Positions 1 through 12,320 of a stretch of DNA of 64,000 nucleotides are shown in pieces (position 1 is the stretch's first letter; each line of letters starts with the position of its first letter). The translations under genes and the position numbers were made by a program. This stretch comes from Agapanthus africanus (lineage: Eukaryota; Streptophyta; Magnoliopsida; Asparagales; Amaryllidaceae). The notes beneath the pieces were generated by a model. The model had not been told where the DNA came from. It worked only from the letters and a program-made list of their open reading frames with translations, and made no database searches. The DNA lies in the NCBI GenBank assembly GCA_030015575.1, contig JASDDO010000024.1, positions 215,160,996 to 215,224,995 of the forward strand, written 5' to 3'.

Positions 1-389
1 TAGTGACAGCATACATCATCCACTTCTTTTGCACATTATAATACCCTTGTTCTTAAAATAACATGCAAGTTGGGGAAAAAATCTCTCTCAACTAGGTACA
101 CGAATTCCATTCCGATATCTATATAGTCGACACACTATGAGCCGGATTCACTTATTTACAATTTTTCAAAATTGTAGGATATCGTTCTTTGAAAGGAAAA
201 AATTTAAGTGTGCTAGTGTAACCGATAATATTTTTCTAGAGACCCCACACATCCCAACAAAAAAAAGGAGGTGTCCACAATAGCATTTAAATGACACTAT
301 TCTTTTTTCCCCCTCTTATGTAAAACGTAGTTACTTAAATAGTCCCTGTAATAAGCAAATCAAACAAATACATTATGAATTCGAATATT
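1..389. other. Unassigned AT-rich sequence
   Basis: No coding, RNA or repeat feature can be supported here. It probably continues the decayed copia element or its flank to the right, because the first convincing boundary signal lies further in. Confidence 0.3.
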
Positions 390-1938
390 ATTGAAAAATA
401 CATTGGGGGCGAATAAGGTAACTATATATCCTATGGCAAAATTAAAATCTTAATTAATATATTTTAAGTGATTACCAAGTTTCCGCGGAAATTATTTAAA
501 CAAGTTTAAACAAGAAATTTAAAGTGGCAATCATCACAAATACAGAAAAAGAAAAAGAGTAAAAACAATGCAAACACAGTGATTTATTGACTATAGTTCA
601 CCACGCTCATGTGGCTAGTCCCTGCATGAGACGCCTTCTCAAGATTTCTGCACTACATTTGTAAAAAACACGAATCCCTCTTCACTGGGATGTGAAGAAC
701 AAAAATCACTCTTCACAAGTATCGCATTTTTGAACTTGTGATTTCTTAGAAAACAAGTTTTTTTTCTTTCTAATCTGTGATTCTTTAGGAAAGCCACACT
801 TTCCTCCTTAATCCACGTTTTTCTTAGAAGATCTCTTTTTCCACTCTGAATCCATACAATTCAAATAATGAAAGACACCCCCTCTTGTGGGTTGAGAAGC
901 ATTCTTTCTCGTGGGTTGAGAGACACCTTTTCATGTGGGTTTACAATCGTTTTACAAAAACAATAAATTCACTCTATCAATCCTATGATCTCAAAAGATT
1001 ATAACCGGTTTTTGCACAAAAATTGATTTGAAAGATTATATCAAGTTTTGGCTATGAGGAAATGAAAAAGATTTCGACAAATTAAGCACGAGAAGAACAA
1101 GAACATTTCTCAATAGATTTGCAATGAATAATTAATTGGAAATGTGTGAGATCTCATGGGTATTTATAAGGATCGAATGGGAAGTTATTCCAACTGCCCA
1201 TAACTGCCAAAAACTGTTATAAAATAGTTAATAGCCGTTAGAGACGGTCAGCGAAGAAAACGGCGTAAAAATCCATTCGATCCGAAATTCAAATTCAGTT
1301 TAGTTGTCAAAAACTGCCTGTGCAAATGTCTGTCCATAATCATATTTCTTCTATCGACGTCGGTGGAGTCATCATTGAGAAATGTCCAGTATTTGGAATT
1401 TGGGAATTTATACTACAGACGTCAGTGGAGACGTATGTAGTTTCAAAATTTCTTATACAGACGTCAGACGTCTGTGTTCTGACATGATTGAGTATCTATT
1501 TTGAAACTTTGGCAGTTTGAATTCCAACGGATAGATTAGACGTCTCTAAAAGAGGAGAAGACGTCTTGAGCATTAAAAATGGGTTGGAAAGAGGTTTCTA
1601 ACCTTATGAAATCATTACTAAACATAGGTATGACTCTCACAACTTCTATCTTCGTTTTGGTTCTTCGATTAGCTTCATTTCCTTAAATAGTTACTCTACG
1701 ATGTCATTGATTTTTTATTAGGCTTACATCACGTTATTGCTTGCTTCAAGTTATAATGTCATATCATCATTTTGATTGCTTATCACATTGTAGGCAATAT
1801 TGTTTAATATTTGATTTATCGTGCATGCTCTACTCAAGACATAAACTTAGAAACGTTATTAGTAATTTATGAATTCGTTTAAATAAGATTTTGAACTAAA
1901 TAATCGAAACTGAGGATCGTGTGATACAGATGTCAACA
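390..1938 (-). mobile_element. Candidate 3' LTR of a Ty1/copia element (approximate left limit)
   Basis: Read on the minus strand the segment starts with TGTTGACATC directly after a purine run, has a TATA box about 770 bases in, repeated GACGTC motifs in the presumed U3 (about 1350-1560), and ends in a T-rich stretch. It lies downstream of the copia pol remnant at 3145-4620 in the same orientation, which fits a 3' LTR. The left end is a guess, because no second LTR copy is in the window to compare with and no target duplication was found. Confidence 0.42.
1161..1170 (-). promoter_or_regulatory. TATA box of the candidate copia LTR
   Basis: On the minus strand this reads CTTATAAATA, in a GC-poor context inside the candidate LTR. 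Its position suggests the U3/R border lies 25-35 bases further along the minus strand. Functional activity is not shown. Confidence 0.35.
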
Positions 1939-1940
1939 AT

Positions 1941-1953
1941 CTTCCCTTTTTTG
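1941..1953 (-). other. Polypurine tract before the candidate copia 3' LTR
   Basis: The minus strand reads AAAAAAGGGAAG, then two bases, then TGTTGACA. A purine run directly upstream of TGTTG is the usual plus-strand primer of Ty1/copia elements and fixes the right edge of the candidate LTR. Confidence 0.45.
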
Positions 1954-3144
1954 ATATTTAACAAAACTTATTTAAATAATTCATGATATATATATATATA
2001 ATATAAATTCGATTTAAATACTCCCCTTTAATTCATGCGCGGTTGGAAAAAAAATTGAACTCATACCAGTGTCTCATACCACTGATACTATTTTTCAAGA
2101 AGTATTATATGAAGTAATCTAAGTCGAATTTTGGCTATTTAAACATTAATATGGATATTCATGAATTATTTTCTCCACCCTTTTGAAAAATATCAAAAAG
2201 TTAGAAAATTTTAGGGGGGTATAAAAACAGACATGAATCTAGAAATTTTAAGTTTTTGGAAAAACAAAATAAGGAAATTTAAATAGCAACGTTTTAATCT
2301 AGTACCAATATCCAATGTGTTAATTCAAATCAGATTGAATCAATGAAGATTAATATTTAGTGATAGCATATAGACAAGTAAATAAGACCACAAAATTTTA
2401 ATAAGAATATTTCATAGATAGAAATAAGACTTGTTTACATAGTAATTCATAACAAGCATACCAACCTTCAACAATACTAACACACTAATATAAGCAACAC
2501 AAACTAACAAACCAAAACACCAACAAACTAGTGCAAACATGCACACAAACTTAGAATAACAAATACCAAACCAATGAACTTAAACCTAGGATCAAATCCT
2601 ACTGATCCTAACTACGATTCTGGTGGTGGTGGTGGTGGACAAGGAGAGAGAGGAACCGAATCTTTACTCGGATTTTCCTCCGATTTGGGACTCAGAGGTT
2701 TCTCTTTTGGTTTCTTGGAACTCTCGCCTTCCTCTACCTTAGCCTTCTCTTATACACACTGATTTTCTCCATTTCTCAAATTGAATAAGAAATACCCATT
2801 AAATGAAATTGGGTCCTATTTATAGAGAAAAGAGAGGGAAGTTCAAAAATAACCACCAAGAAGTTTTGAAAACTTAAAAAAAGTTCTCAAAATTCCCCTC
2901 TAAAATTTTGAATTTAATTTAATTTGAATCCTATAAACTGACTAAGTGTCAATTGATGATTTTAAGTGGATTAAATAATTTAACAAAAACAATTTAAACC
3001 CAAATATTACAATCATCAGTCAAATAATACAAACGTCACATATAGACAATACATATGTCTCCAGCAGACGTCTGCTACTTAAAAATTCAAGTTATATGTG
3101 TATTTTAAAAACTATGAAATCGTATAATATAATTTTTAAGGTTT
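1954..3144 (-). other. Copia 3' untranslated / post-pol region
   Basis: This AT-rich stretch lies between the pol remnant and the candidate 3' LTR. On the minus strand it has a second TATA-like motif (about 2817-2826) followed at 2749-2612 by a short open stretch of about 45 codons rich in Lys, Glu, Ser and Pro and ending in a run of six prolines. Some copia lineages carry an extra ORF after pol, so it may be a remnant of that; no homology can be shown. The 62-codon plus-strand frame at 2574-2762 with six glycines is the shadow of the proline run. Confidence 0.3.
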
Positions 3145-4620
3145 TCAGGACGTGATTAATTCTATCATATTTAATTCTCCTCTTAAATGTGAAAATCTAT
3201 TTTTATCCAACGACTTAGTAAATATATCGGCTAATTGACTTTCGGTTGACACATATTCCAATACGATGTTTTCTTTATGAAAATGGTCACGAAGGAAGTG
3301 ATAACGTATATCAATGTGCTTAGTTCTAGAATGTTGATCTGCGTTTTTGGTCATATGAACTGTACTTGTGTTAGCACAGAGTATAGGAATCTGTGAAATA
3401 CTTTCTTAATAATCGTCAAGTGTGTATTTCATCCATAAACTTTGCGCACAATAAGCACCGACAACAATAAATTATGCCTTGGCTGTCGAGAGAGCAGCTG
3501 AGTTTTGTTTCTTGGAAATCCAAGAGACAAGACAATTCCCTAAGAAATGACAAGTGCCACTTGTGTTCTTTCGATTTTTAAGACTTCCAGCGTAATTTAC
3601 ATCAGAATAACTTGTCAAATCAAACAAGTTGTTCTTAGCATACCATAAACCAAAATTTATGGTTCCTTTCAAACATCTAAGGATTCTTTTGACCGCGGTC
3701 AAATGCGACTCCTTAAAATTAGCCTGGAATCTCACACACAAATATACACTAAACATAATATCTAGTCTACTAGCAGTCAAATATAAAAGACTACCTATCA
3801 TGCCACGATAAAGTTTAGTGTCAACATCTTGATCCTTTTTATCGTCGGTGAATTTGGTGTTGGTAGCCATAGGTGTTACACAAGTCTTTGCATTTTTAAA
3901 GCCAAAGTTCTTTATTAGTTCCTTAGTACATTTGGCTTGATTTATAAAGATGCCATCATTCCTTTGCTTAATTCGAAATCCGAAAAAGAAATTGAGTTCT
4001 CCCATCATACCCATTTCAAATTCATTCCGCATGGATTTGGCGAAATCTTCACAAAGACTTTCATTTATTGATCCAAAAATAATATCAACATATATCTGGA
4101 CTAACAAGATATCTTGGTTAAAAGTTTTAGTAAATAAGGTCTTATTTACTATGTCCTTCTTGAATCCTATATTTTCTAAAAACGAACTTAACCGTTCATA
4201 ACAAGCATGTGGAGCTTGCTTAAGACCGTAAAGTGCACTTCTTAACTTATAGACATGATCAGAGAATGCATGATTCTCAAAACTGGAACTGGAAGGTTGA
4301 AATACATACAGTTTCTCGTCTATTTGACCATTTAAGAACGCACTTTTAACCTCCATCTGAAAAACTCTGAAGTTTTTATAACAAGCACATGCTAGTAAAA
4401 TATGTATGGCTTCTAACCCAGAGACAGGTGCATATATTTCGTCGTAATCTATTCCTTCTATTTGGTTATATTCTTGAGCTACTAAGCGGGCTTTATTTCT
4501 AACTAGTTTACCTAGTTCGTCAAGTTTATTTTTGAATAAACACTTAATACCTATTATTTTAGATAATGTATCCCTATAAAAAATGACTAATAGATTATAT
4601 TTCAAACAATATACATACAA
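3145..4620 (-). pseudogene. pol: Ty1/copia pol remnant: reverse transcriptase and RNase H
   Basis: Two minus-strand frames (4620-3472 and 3354-3145) are in the same frame, separated by 39 codons that contain two TAA stops (at 3472-3474 and about 3411). Together they give the C-terminal half of a copia polyprotein: RT from about residue 20 (NKLDE, NKARLVAQ, LYGLKQAPHAC), the catalytic loop reading IYVDIIFGS, then RNase H (YSDVNYAGS, NTSGTCHFLG, SWISKKQNS) and the terminal ADIFTKSLDK segment. Most copia RTs have two aspartates in the YVDD loop; here one Asp codon is missing, which alone would inactivate the enzyme. Gag, protease and integrase are absent; homology stops near 4575. The element is dead, truncated at its 5' side. 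Confidence 0.93.
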
Positions 4621-4737
4621 GGCATCATTAATAATAATAGCATTAAAATCATTAATAAATTAAATGTTACCCCGGAGGAAGAAGGTTCATGTCATGTTTG
4701 AATAATTTATTAAAGCTAAATATGCTGAAATTACCAA

Positions 4738-4905
4738 TGAGCAACAGCTCAGTTGGAGTGCGGAGGTTCGCTGGGAAAGTGTCCACAATTTAAGGCTTTC
4801 AGGGCAAATTGGTGGGTCCCCTGAGTGAGTGCGTATGATGTGTGCATGAGTGTGATGTGTGTGCATAGGTCAGGGCTTACGGGTCAATTCTGAAAAAATA
4901 AATTT
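4738..4905 (+). repeat. Possible tRNA-derived SINE remnant
   Basis: The start of this block has CAGCTCAGTTGGAGTG, similar to an RNA polymerase III A box, with GAGGTTCGC about 15 bases later resembling half of a B box. The spacing is shorter than in a normal tRNA head, so either an internal deletion has occurred or the match is chance. The rest is GT-rich and ends before an A-rich run near 4895. Weak call. Confidence 0.25.
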
Positions 4906-5422
4906 GAGTCATATATTATTTATATACATGATTTTTACACATGCCACGCATGAGAAGTAGTCTAATACAATAGAAAATACCCATGTTCCGTGTTTGTACC
5001 ATATTTGTATTCTTGAATCAAATCACATTGACAATTTCAAATGCTAATTACAAAATTACAGAATATATATTTTAAAAAACATACTTAACTAAAATTTAGG
5101 AAATGTAACCTACAATACATGCACATTTATTTTGGAAATATATGTAATTACATTACTGTGTTGATAATAACCAAAACAAGTAGTCACGACTTGCGCATGC
5201 AAGAAAATCCTTCATCTAACATCATAATAAAATGAACTCAAGCACACTTTCAAATTACCGGTCATAAGAAAATTTACAACAAAGATCAGATGTTATATTG
5301 CATCTATACAAAACTGAGTCAACTGAATTCATATCAGCTAATTATCTCCGAGACTAATTAAATGCATTTGTTGTGCTTCCCCTTCATAACAGAATTTACA
5401 ACATTTAATTTTTAACAGTGAC

Positions 5423-6180
5423 TTGGCTAAAGCATTATGGTCTAAGGCTAGGAATGCATTTCAATTTAGTACTGAAAAGTGTGTTTGGGTCACTGCTATT
5501 GTGTGTTTTAATTTCTGGTATGATAGCACTATTCTCAATAGCATACCAAAATGGATTCCACATTTGAGGCTTTGGAATATTTGGAAGCAAAAATGTGCAG
5601 TAAAAAATCAAGAGCATTTTATCTCAGTTGAAGCAGTTTGGCAAAAAATTCTTTCTAATTTGAGAAGCCTGGCAGTATAAATCAAAATCATGCATTTTCT
5701 GCTGCAAATGTTGTTATACTGGAATCTTTATCTCTACGAGATATTATGACTTCCACTTACAGAATAAAAGAAATTATAACAGCCAAATGGCTGCTATTGA
5801 AACCCCCTCAGGAAAGCACAAATTAAATACTGATGGAGCACAATCAGTTGAAACAAAAAATGCATCGAGTGGAGATGTGTTAAGGAATTCTAAAGGTGAG
5901 ATTGTTCTTATAACTAAATTTTACTATGACCGGTGATATTTTAAAAGCTGAAACCAAAGCTATTCTGGATGGGCTTTTGCAATGCTATTACAAGAAAATA
6001 TATAACATAGAAGTGGAAACAGAGTTTCTTGGAAGATTAAATATTTTGTTAGAGCAATTGTTTGCATGTTGAGTAAGATGAAAGCAGAAGTTAAGCATGT
6101 ATATAGAGAAAATAACAGATTGGCAGACTATGCAGCTAAAGAAGGTTTAATATCACAATGCTCCAAATTCTTTGAAAAAT
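5423..6180 (+). pseudogene. LINE-type C-terminal region with RNase H (RVT_3-like) remnant
   Basis: Three pieces in different frames line up with the end of a plant non-LTR element ORF2. 5423-5680 has LRLWNIWKQK, the usual segment before the RNase H domain. From about 5808 a piece reads KLNTDGAQ and DVLRNSKGEIV, the first beta strands with the catalytic Asp of TDGA. After a frameshift near 5930 it continues with AETKAILDGLLQCYY and IEVETEF, and after another break at about 6070 with VKHVYRENNRLADYAAKEGL, the last helix. The same domain also occurs in host RNase H-like genes, so a LINE origin is inference. Several frameshifts make it a pseudogene. Confidence 0.7.
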
Positions 6181-9010
6181 TTAGCCAAACTGGATCTGGC
6201 AGCTATTTCAAATCTTAGAATTATAAAAGCAAGAGCAAAAGCATAAACATGAAGATACAAAATAGCATGCTGGAGAAATGTTTGAGCTTGATGTTAAAGA
6301 TGTTACCTTTGAAGCGTCTAAGGCATTTGGCTATTAATTTTGGGCTGCTGAAGTTTATTCATGAAAGTTGTGGAGATTGAGATTGAGTATGTGAAGATCC
6401 TTACTGCAATGAAATCTCATAAATGGAAAAGATTAGATCTGATTTTCTATGTTCAGTTGAAGTTGCAAAACTCAGTGAGAATGAAATTTTTATTTTACCT
6501 GGAGCTTATCTTGGAAGCTTGCAAAGAGAAAAGTATAAATTGAAGTTTAAAAGAGGAGATCATGGATCTCAGAGAAATAATCACAAATCTGAAGACCCGC
6601 AGTACTAAAGACCGATGAAAATCTTTAAAAATGGGATCTTTCGATCACATGATACTACACTTGCCTGAAATAAAAAAAATTGCCTACCTGAAACTTACTG
6701 GAGCAAAAATTTTGCTGAGGAGAATGATTGTTTTAAAAAATCACTCAATCTTTTATAAAAGGAAACTTGTGGTGAATATCATAAAATCTGAAACAAGATG
6801 AGAGTTCCTGAGTTCAGGTTCAGATTGTTCTCTGATGATGATAACACTACTACGAGAGCATAATCTCCAGATCTTCAAAGTAACTTGTTAGACCGCTTCA
6901 TCATCGTTGTGCTTTACGTTCCTCGGCCATGGAGATGGCGGAAGGGCTATGCGGTATTTATCTATTCACCATCTTTTCTTACCATTTACGACTTTTATCG
7001 ATAAAAGCTTTTTCCAGGTCCAAGTGTATCAATTGTCCTTGGTCTCTACATCATGCCGCAAGTATAAGTAATTTATTTATAAACCAAAGAGACAGAATAG
7101 AATGCTCCTTTCACCTCCAATTGGGGAAAAAAGAAGTCATAAAATTTTGATGTTTATGCAAATAAAATAGTGAAGATAGCATATATGCTAAATTGTAGGA
7201 AACTGTCCCTAATAGGCTGCATAGTAAGGTATCATCTCTCTTTTGAAAAACCTCATGTTGCGCCTTACTTTAACATTAGCTTCCCAAATCATTGGAGGAA
7301 ATAAACGTATGCAATTTAGTAATGATATGGCAGAAATGACACAATTTCCGAGGCATTTTGGGAACAGAAAAATCATGGAGACAATGGTATTCGTCGATTG
7401 GAGGTTGTGTAAATGGTGATAAGAAAGTGGCAGCAGTCTTATCATATAAAGAGAAAGAAGATCGCTTCCGCTTGTTCTCTCTTTTCGTTTCATTCAAATC
7501 ATTATTTAAGTTTCTTCTTTAAATGAAAGACACATCATCGAAGAATGTCGTAGATTAAGAACGGGATTTCGTTCATGAGCTCTATTTTTATGGATGGACA
7601 ACAGGTATCTAAGAAAGAAAGATATTTGGGAGGTTGCCATGAATATGAAATGTTAACAGCAGGATGAGTATGCACATTTGAGCTCAAGATTTTCCTTCTT
7701 GTTTATCATACCAAATACTACTTTGGTTACTTATTAATCTAATTCAAAAACATCAACCTTTAGAATATAATATAATTGATTTGATGCACAAATCAGGAAA
7801 ATGGTAAGATTATACTGAACGATAGATTTCAGTACCTAAATTTTAGCGATACTCATCAAATTACTAATTCAAATATCACTGAAAAAACCCAGAGTAGATG
7901 CTTACTAAGTAACCAATGATTATAGTGAAATTTAGTCCTAATATTATGTAAAAAGCGCACCAACAGAAATCAAAGTAATATTGTTGTTTAAGAATTGAGT
8001 GTAACATGTGTTCCCGGTTTCATTATACATCACTGTATTTTTGCATATAGTCATTTGTGAGCATGCTGCTCCTTTTGTAAAAGAACTTTTATTGAATATA
8101 ATTTCTTGATATAAGGGAAGACTCACATTTTTAGGATCTTAAGAATATACTACCATGATAAAACTATTTCACATCGATTAAAGTTGCCTTTCCCCCAAAT
8201 ATTTGGGATGAAAGCTTCTTCTTGTTGTTGCCTAAAGTCTCCTTTTGGTAGTTGTAACAACCGTCAAATTTCCATTAAACCGTGCAATCACAGCTATGTG
8301 AGAAACGCAAATTTTAACATACAAATGTAAGGGCAGGGGAAAAAAGAAAGCTAACTCACTTGGCTAACTCCGTTGCGATTATCAAAGATCCAACTAAAGT
8401 TGTACTCCACAACCATTGAATCCAAAAAATAATCGCTCTCAGTCTACCATTTGCATGCGAAGAACGGTCCACATATCCCCTATCCATAATCTAATTTGTT
8501 GACGACAAAATTTTAACCATTAACCAACTCAAGCCCAAATGTCAAAATTATAACCATTAACCAACTCAAGAACAAATGTAGTATCATCTGATCCTCATGA
8601 ATAAAACCAAGTCTCAACCTGTTGTCACCTGCAAACAGAAGAGCAATAGGAACAGTTAACATTCCATCAAAAAAGAACCGAGAGATTCGCAAAGAAACCA
8701 TTTCATCGTCTCCGCTGATATTATAGGTGGAAACATCTATTTTGCATATTATGGTATCAATACTACAGATTTCTAAGTGATATGCAAATATTTTTGTAAA
8801 TAAACTAACTACAGTAGAATAAGGGAAATCATATTACATAATTTTATGCTTGGCATATCAATTCCTATAAATAGTAGGATGGGGTACCTCTAGTTTCTAA
8901 TCGACATCTTACTAAAATGAATGATGTTCTTATGAAAAAGATGCTCCACTTTGAAATGTAGGAGAAAAAAAACACATTTCGCTTTCCTTCACCATCAACT
9001 ATGTATATTT
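6181..9010. other. AT-rich intergenic DNA, no supported gene
   Basis: Short open frames here (for example 6929-7150 plus, 7209-7493 minus) have no recognisable domain. A 33-base tandem duplication built around CCAACTCAAG lies at about 8517-8576. On the minus strand a pyrimidine-rich stretch ending in TTTGCAG at about 8629 precedes an open stretch containing that duplication, so a decayed exon cannot be excluded. Confidence 0.4.
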
Positions 9011-9684
9011 TTAGGCTTATTTCTTGTAAACACCCAAATGGTTTGGTCTAATTCTTGAAAACCTACTAAAGCTTTCTCCAATAACCCCATGTACTTTTAT
9101 TCTGTTAAGTTTTGTGAAAAACAGTAGGAAATGAATCACGTGTAACGCATGTATACCATATTTTTCTTTTCTCCTTCCAATATTGCCCACTATACCCCAT
9201 TAAAGTTGCTTCCCACCCTTCTTCCCCAAATTAAAACTTTCAGCTAGCCCTAGTTCTTCTTCTTTAGTGTATCTGTTGTAGGGTCGCTCAAGTGATGGAA
9301 AATTCTTGTCGTAGGTCTCTCATTCGGTTAGGAAGGTTAAATGTTTGATAAAATACTTGTATGAATTAAGATGTGAGTTTTGTTTGTATTTATAGGTTTG
9401 AAACATCCAACACCCGTTGACAACTTTAAGGGATTGGGGGTGGGTGTTGTTGCTCGAATTTGAAGCGGGTGTCCTAGTTTTGAAATTGTGATAACCTATA
9501 ATTGCTCCACAACTTTTATTAAAAACACACACGTTTTCATTATGTCTTTTGGTTGGGATTTAACGGAAGAGGGTTAATAAGTAACGGAATTAAAGTACAC
9601 AGTGGTCTTGGATAACAAAGAAAGCTCAAGTAGACTTTCAAGAATTAGGCCAAATTATAAGGGTGCTTACAAGAACTAAGCCTT
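9011..9684. mobile_element. Non-autonomous long-TIR element, Mutator-like
   Basis: The first about 100 bases (9011-9110) and the last about 105 (9580-9684) are imperfect inverted repeats: the left arm has GGCTTATTTCTTGTAAACACCC and the complement of the right arm has GGCTTAGTTCTTGTAAGCACCC, and similarity continues through TTTGGTCTAATTCTTGAAA, AGCTTTCT and GTACTTT. Long terminal inverted repeats with an unrelated, non-coding middle of about 470 bases are typical of non-autonomous Mutator-like elements. No clear 9-base target duplication was found, so the exact ends and superfamily are tentative. Confidence 0.6.
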
Positions 9685-11845
9685 TTACCAAATCAATAAA
9701 CAAAAAATAGCTTTAATATGTCAGAAAAACCTTTTGCAACAACCTATAATCTAAGAAACATCATTTATTTGATCAGGTAAAATAAATCTACACTTGGGGG
9801 CCAAATTGAATATGTAAGAGTCTTAAAAAAAGAGAGAGAAATTAAAATATATATATAAACAAACTCTATACGTACTACAAAAAACTAAAATCAAGCGAAA
9901 GAACTAATAAGTATAAATTGATATGAATCAATCGCTAAGATTTTTCTGAATAGATTGACCGTTGCAGCCTAAGAGTTGGGAATACTTGAACCAATGTTAA
10001 GATATGGAATACTTGTATCTTCAGTCCCTTCATTATTGCTGCACCAAAAATTATTGATTAGATCCTCCAACTAAAATTTAGAAATTAGAAAATTTGATAG
10101 ACAGAATGCATCTTTGATGTGCTAATGAAAGAAAAAATGATCGATGGATCCCTAAATAACAAAATGAAGTCCCAAAGTAGAAATTCCTAATTTAAACCAT
10201 ACAGTCATTCCTGCAACTGCAATCATTCTCAATCACAATATCAATCAGTCACAAACTGACAAAATCTAACACGATTGCATCGTTTTTTTATGATCTGTTG
10301 TAATCAGCCTTAATTACATGGTCCTTGACTATGGTTGGATGAGATAAACCCTAAGGAAATCGGCGGCGTCAAATGCCCTTTGATTTCTCAACAAAATGAA
10401 TCCCAAAAGGGGAGAAGGGGGGCTATCATTCTATAGACCATAGCTCAAAAGAAAGCATATACTTTTAAAGTTTAAAACTTACAATCGCAGTTTGGAAGTC
10501 GGCTCTTTTACTCCACCTTGGTGGGCAAATAACTCTCTTTTGTCTGCAGAATTTGTTTTTAATTTATAAAAAAAAAGTAAATTACACGACAGATAATCAT
10601 AGATCATTGAACAAAATCAAAAGCTAAAGATCCCAACTATGTTTGAGCAGATGCTCAAGATGCAAATTTGAATCCAGGATCAGAGCTTGCTGGTAGAAAT
10701 ATAAATAAATCCCTAAAAACAAATCGACACTTTTAACAAAAAAAAATCAGCTTTTACTGTAGTCAAGGATGGTAAGGTAAAATCAAAGCAAGAAAAGGTC
10801 TTTCAAAGTATCATATGAACCCATGATGTACATCAAACTGGATGAATATGCATCTATTATGTCTCACAATAGAGCATCACCTTCTGTTGAGTACATCTTC
10901 TAATATATCAACTAAATATTTAATTATTTTCATCATTTCTTTGTTTAATGACAGATTTTTCATCTTTCAGAGACAAGTTTACTCTTTGAATACTTTAAAG
11001 AGCTGCTACTCCTTTAAGGATCATAATTCCCATGTTCAACTCTTAACATTATAGCCGAAAAATTAATCAAATCTATAAGGGTTTTCAATTACCATAAAAA
11101 GCAGAGTCATTCTAAAAGCAATAGCATAAATATATAATCATGTAGCAAAAAGATTATACGACCAAATGTTCATCATTAAGATAGCCTACACATGAAAGCA
11201 AAATTTTCAATGAATCTAGAAAATTGCAAACTCTTACCGTAGCAATTTATTAAATTTCAAGTCCAACACCATCTATACCCTAAGATATGATGAAGTCTCA
11301 CTCTAATTTCTGAAGCAAGAACATAAGACCACTACTATGAAACAAAATTCCTAGCACAAAGTTCTAACTTTCTTTCTGGAACGCAAAATTAAAATTCGAG
11401 AATCTAAAAATCAGTAATTTAGAGAGTAAAGGGCAAAAGAAAGTACCTCTGGAAGACAATTGAGGATATCTTTATCAATTCAATCTATTAATTCTAGAAC
11501 CAACTTGTAATTGATGGCAGATCAAATACCTAGCAAGCGATTCTACATAACTACTACCCGAACAATCCCTAACATCTCCAATTCATTTTCCAACGAAGAA
11601 CCAGATCAAGGCAATAAATCAATGTACCACTCAAATTACGATTTTTTCAATACAAGATCAATTTATTACAATTATAGCAAATAATTTGCAATATAAAGAT
11701 CAAACCTTTAGCATTCAAATCCCAGTCCAAGTATGTGGTAAACCCTTACACACACGCATATATATAATAATGGAGGGAAGAGGCCTGCATTACACGTCCC
11801 ACCGTCTCATATAACCATTGCGTCTCACTGTGTATGTGTGTATGT
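9685..11845. other. AT-rich intergenic DNA, no supported gene
   Basis: No coding sequence is recognisable. On the minus strand 10543-10483 looks like a possible internal exon: CTGCAG precedes it, GTAAGT follows it, and two frames are open for about 20 codons. Another possible donor (CAGAG then GTACTTTC) lies near 11448. These may mark a decayed or untranslated host transcript; nothing supports a product. Confidence 0.35.
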
Positions 11846-11860
11846 ATGTATATATATATA
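11846..11860. repeat. TG/TA microsatellite at the left MITE edge
   Basis: A run of GTATGTATGTATATATATA ends exactly where the palindromic element begins. The same TCTCACTG-(TG/TA)n pattern recurs after the element. Confidence 0.6.
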
Positions 11861-12248
11861 GAGATTAATGGAGGAAAGAGGCCATAGGAGGGGATTTCCT
11901 CCTATGGCGTCGAAAAAACATCCCCTATCTAGTTTTTTCCGACGATCGGCACCCCCCATCTTCATCGTCATCATCTAAGATGTGGGTATACCAAATTTCA
12001 TATGATTCTACAACTTTTTCACCGTTGATTTAGTGGGTTCAAAATTAACGGTTTACCGACAATAGAACTTTTTACATTGCTAAATCAACGGTGAAAAAGT
12101 TGTAGAATCGCATGAAATTTGGTGTATCCACATCTGAGATGATGATGATGAAGATGGTGGGTGCCGATCGTCGGAAAAAACTAGGAAGAGGGTATTTTTT
12201 CGACGCCATAGGAGGAAATTCCCTCCTATGGCATCTTTTCTCCATTAT

Positions 12249-12252
<4 letters not shown>
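11861..12252. mobile_element. Palindromic MITE, about 390 bases, between TA microsatellites
   Basis: The left arm 11861-12033 and right arm 12081-12252 are inverted copies joined by a 47-base loop. Matching blocks in order are GAGATTAATGGAG/ends, CCTCCTATGGCGTCGAAAAAA, TTTTTTCCGACGATCGGCACC, and CTACAACTTTTTCACCGTTG. Within each arm there is a smaller near-palindrome, CATAGGAGG...CCTCCTATG. The element has no coding capacity. Both outer ends touch TA repeats, resembling the microsatellite-targeting MITEs described in rice (Micron); family membership is not shown. Confidence 0.8.

Positions 12253-12290
<38 letters not shown>
12253..12290. repeat. (TA)n microsatellite
   Basis: About 19 uninterrupted TA units directly follow the MITE end. 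Such tracts change length easily, so the exact count may be assembly dependent. Confidence 0.9.
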
Positions 12291-12294
<4 letters not shown>

Positions 12295-12320
12295 ACTGTA
12301 TGTATGTATGTATGAGAGAG

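Noticed and set aside
2574..2762. Glycine-rich 62-codon protein
   Set aside because: It is the complement of a proline-coding trinucleotide run in the minus-oriented copia element.
6929..7150. Frame starting MEMAEGLCG as a host gene start
   Set aside because: The Met context is attractive but the frame has no domain, no continuation and no clear splice site.
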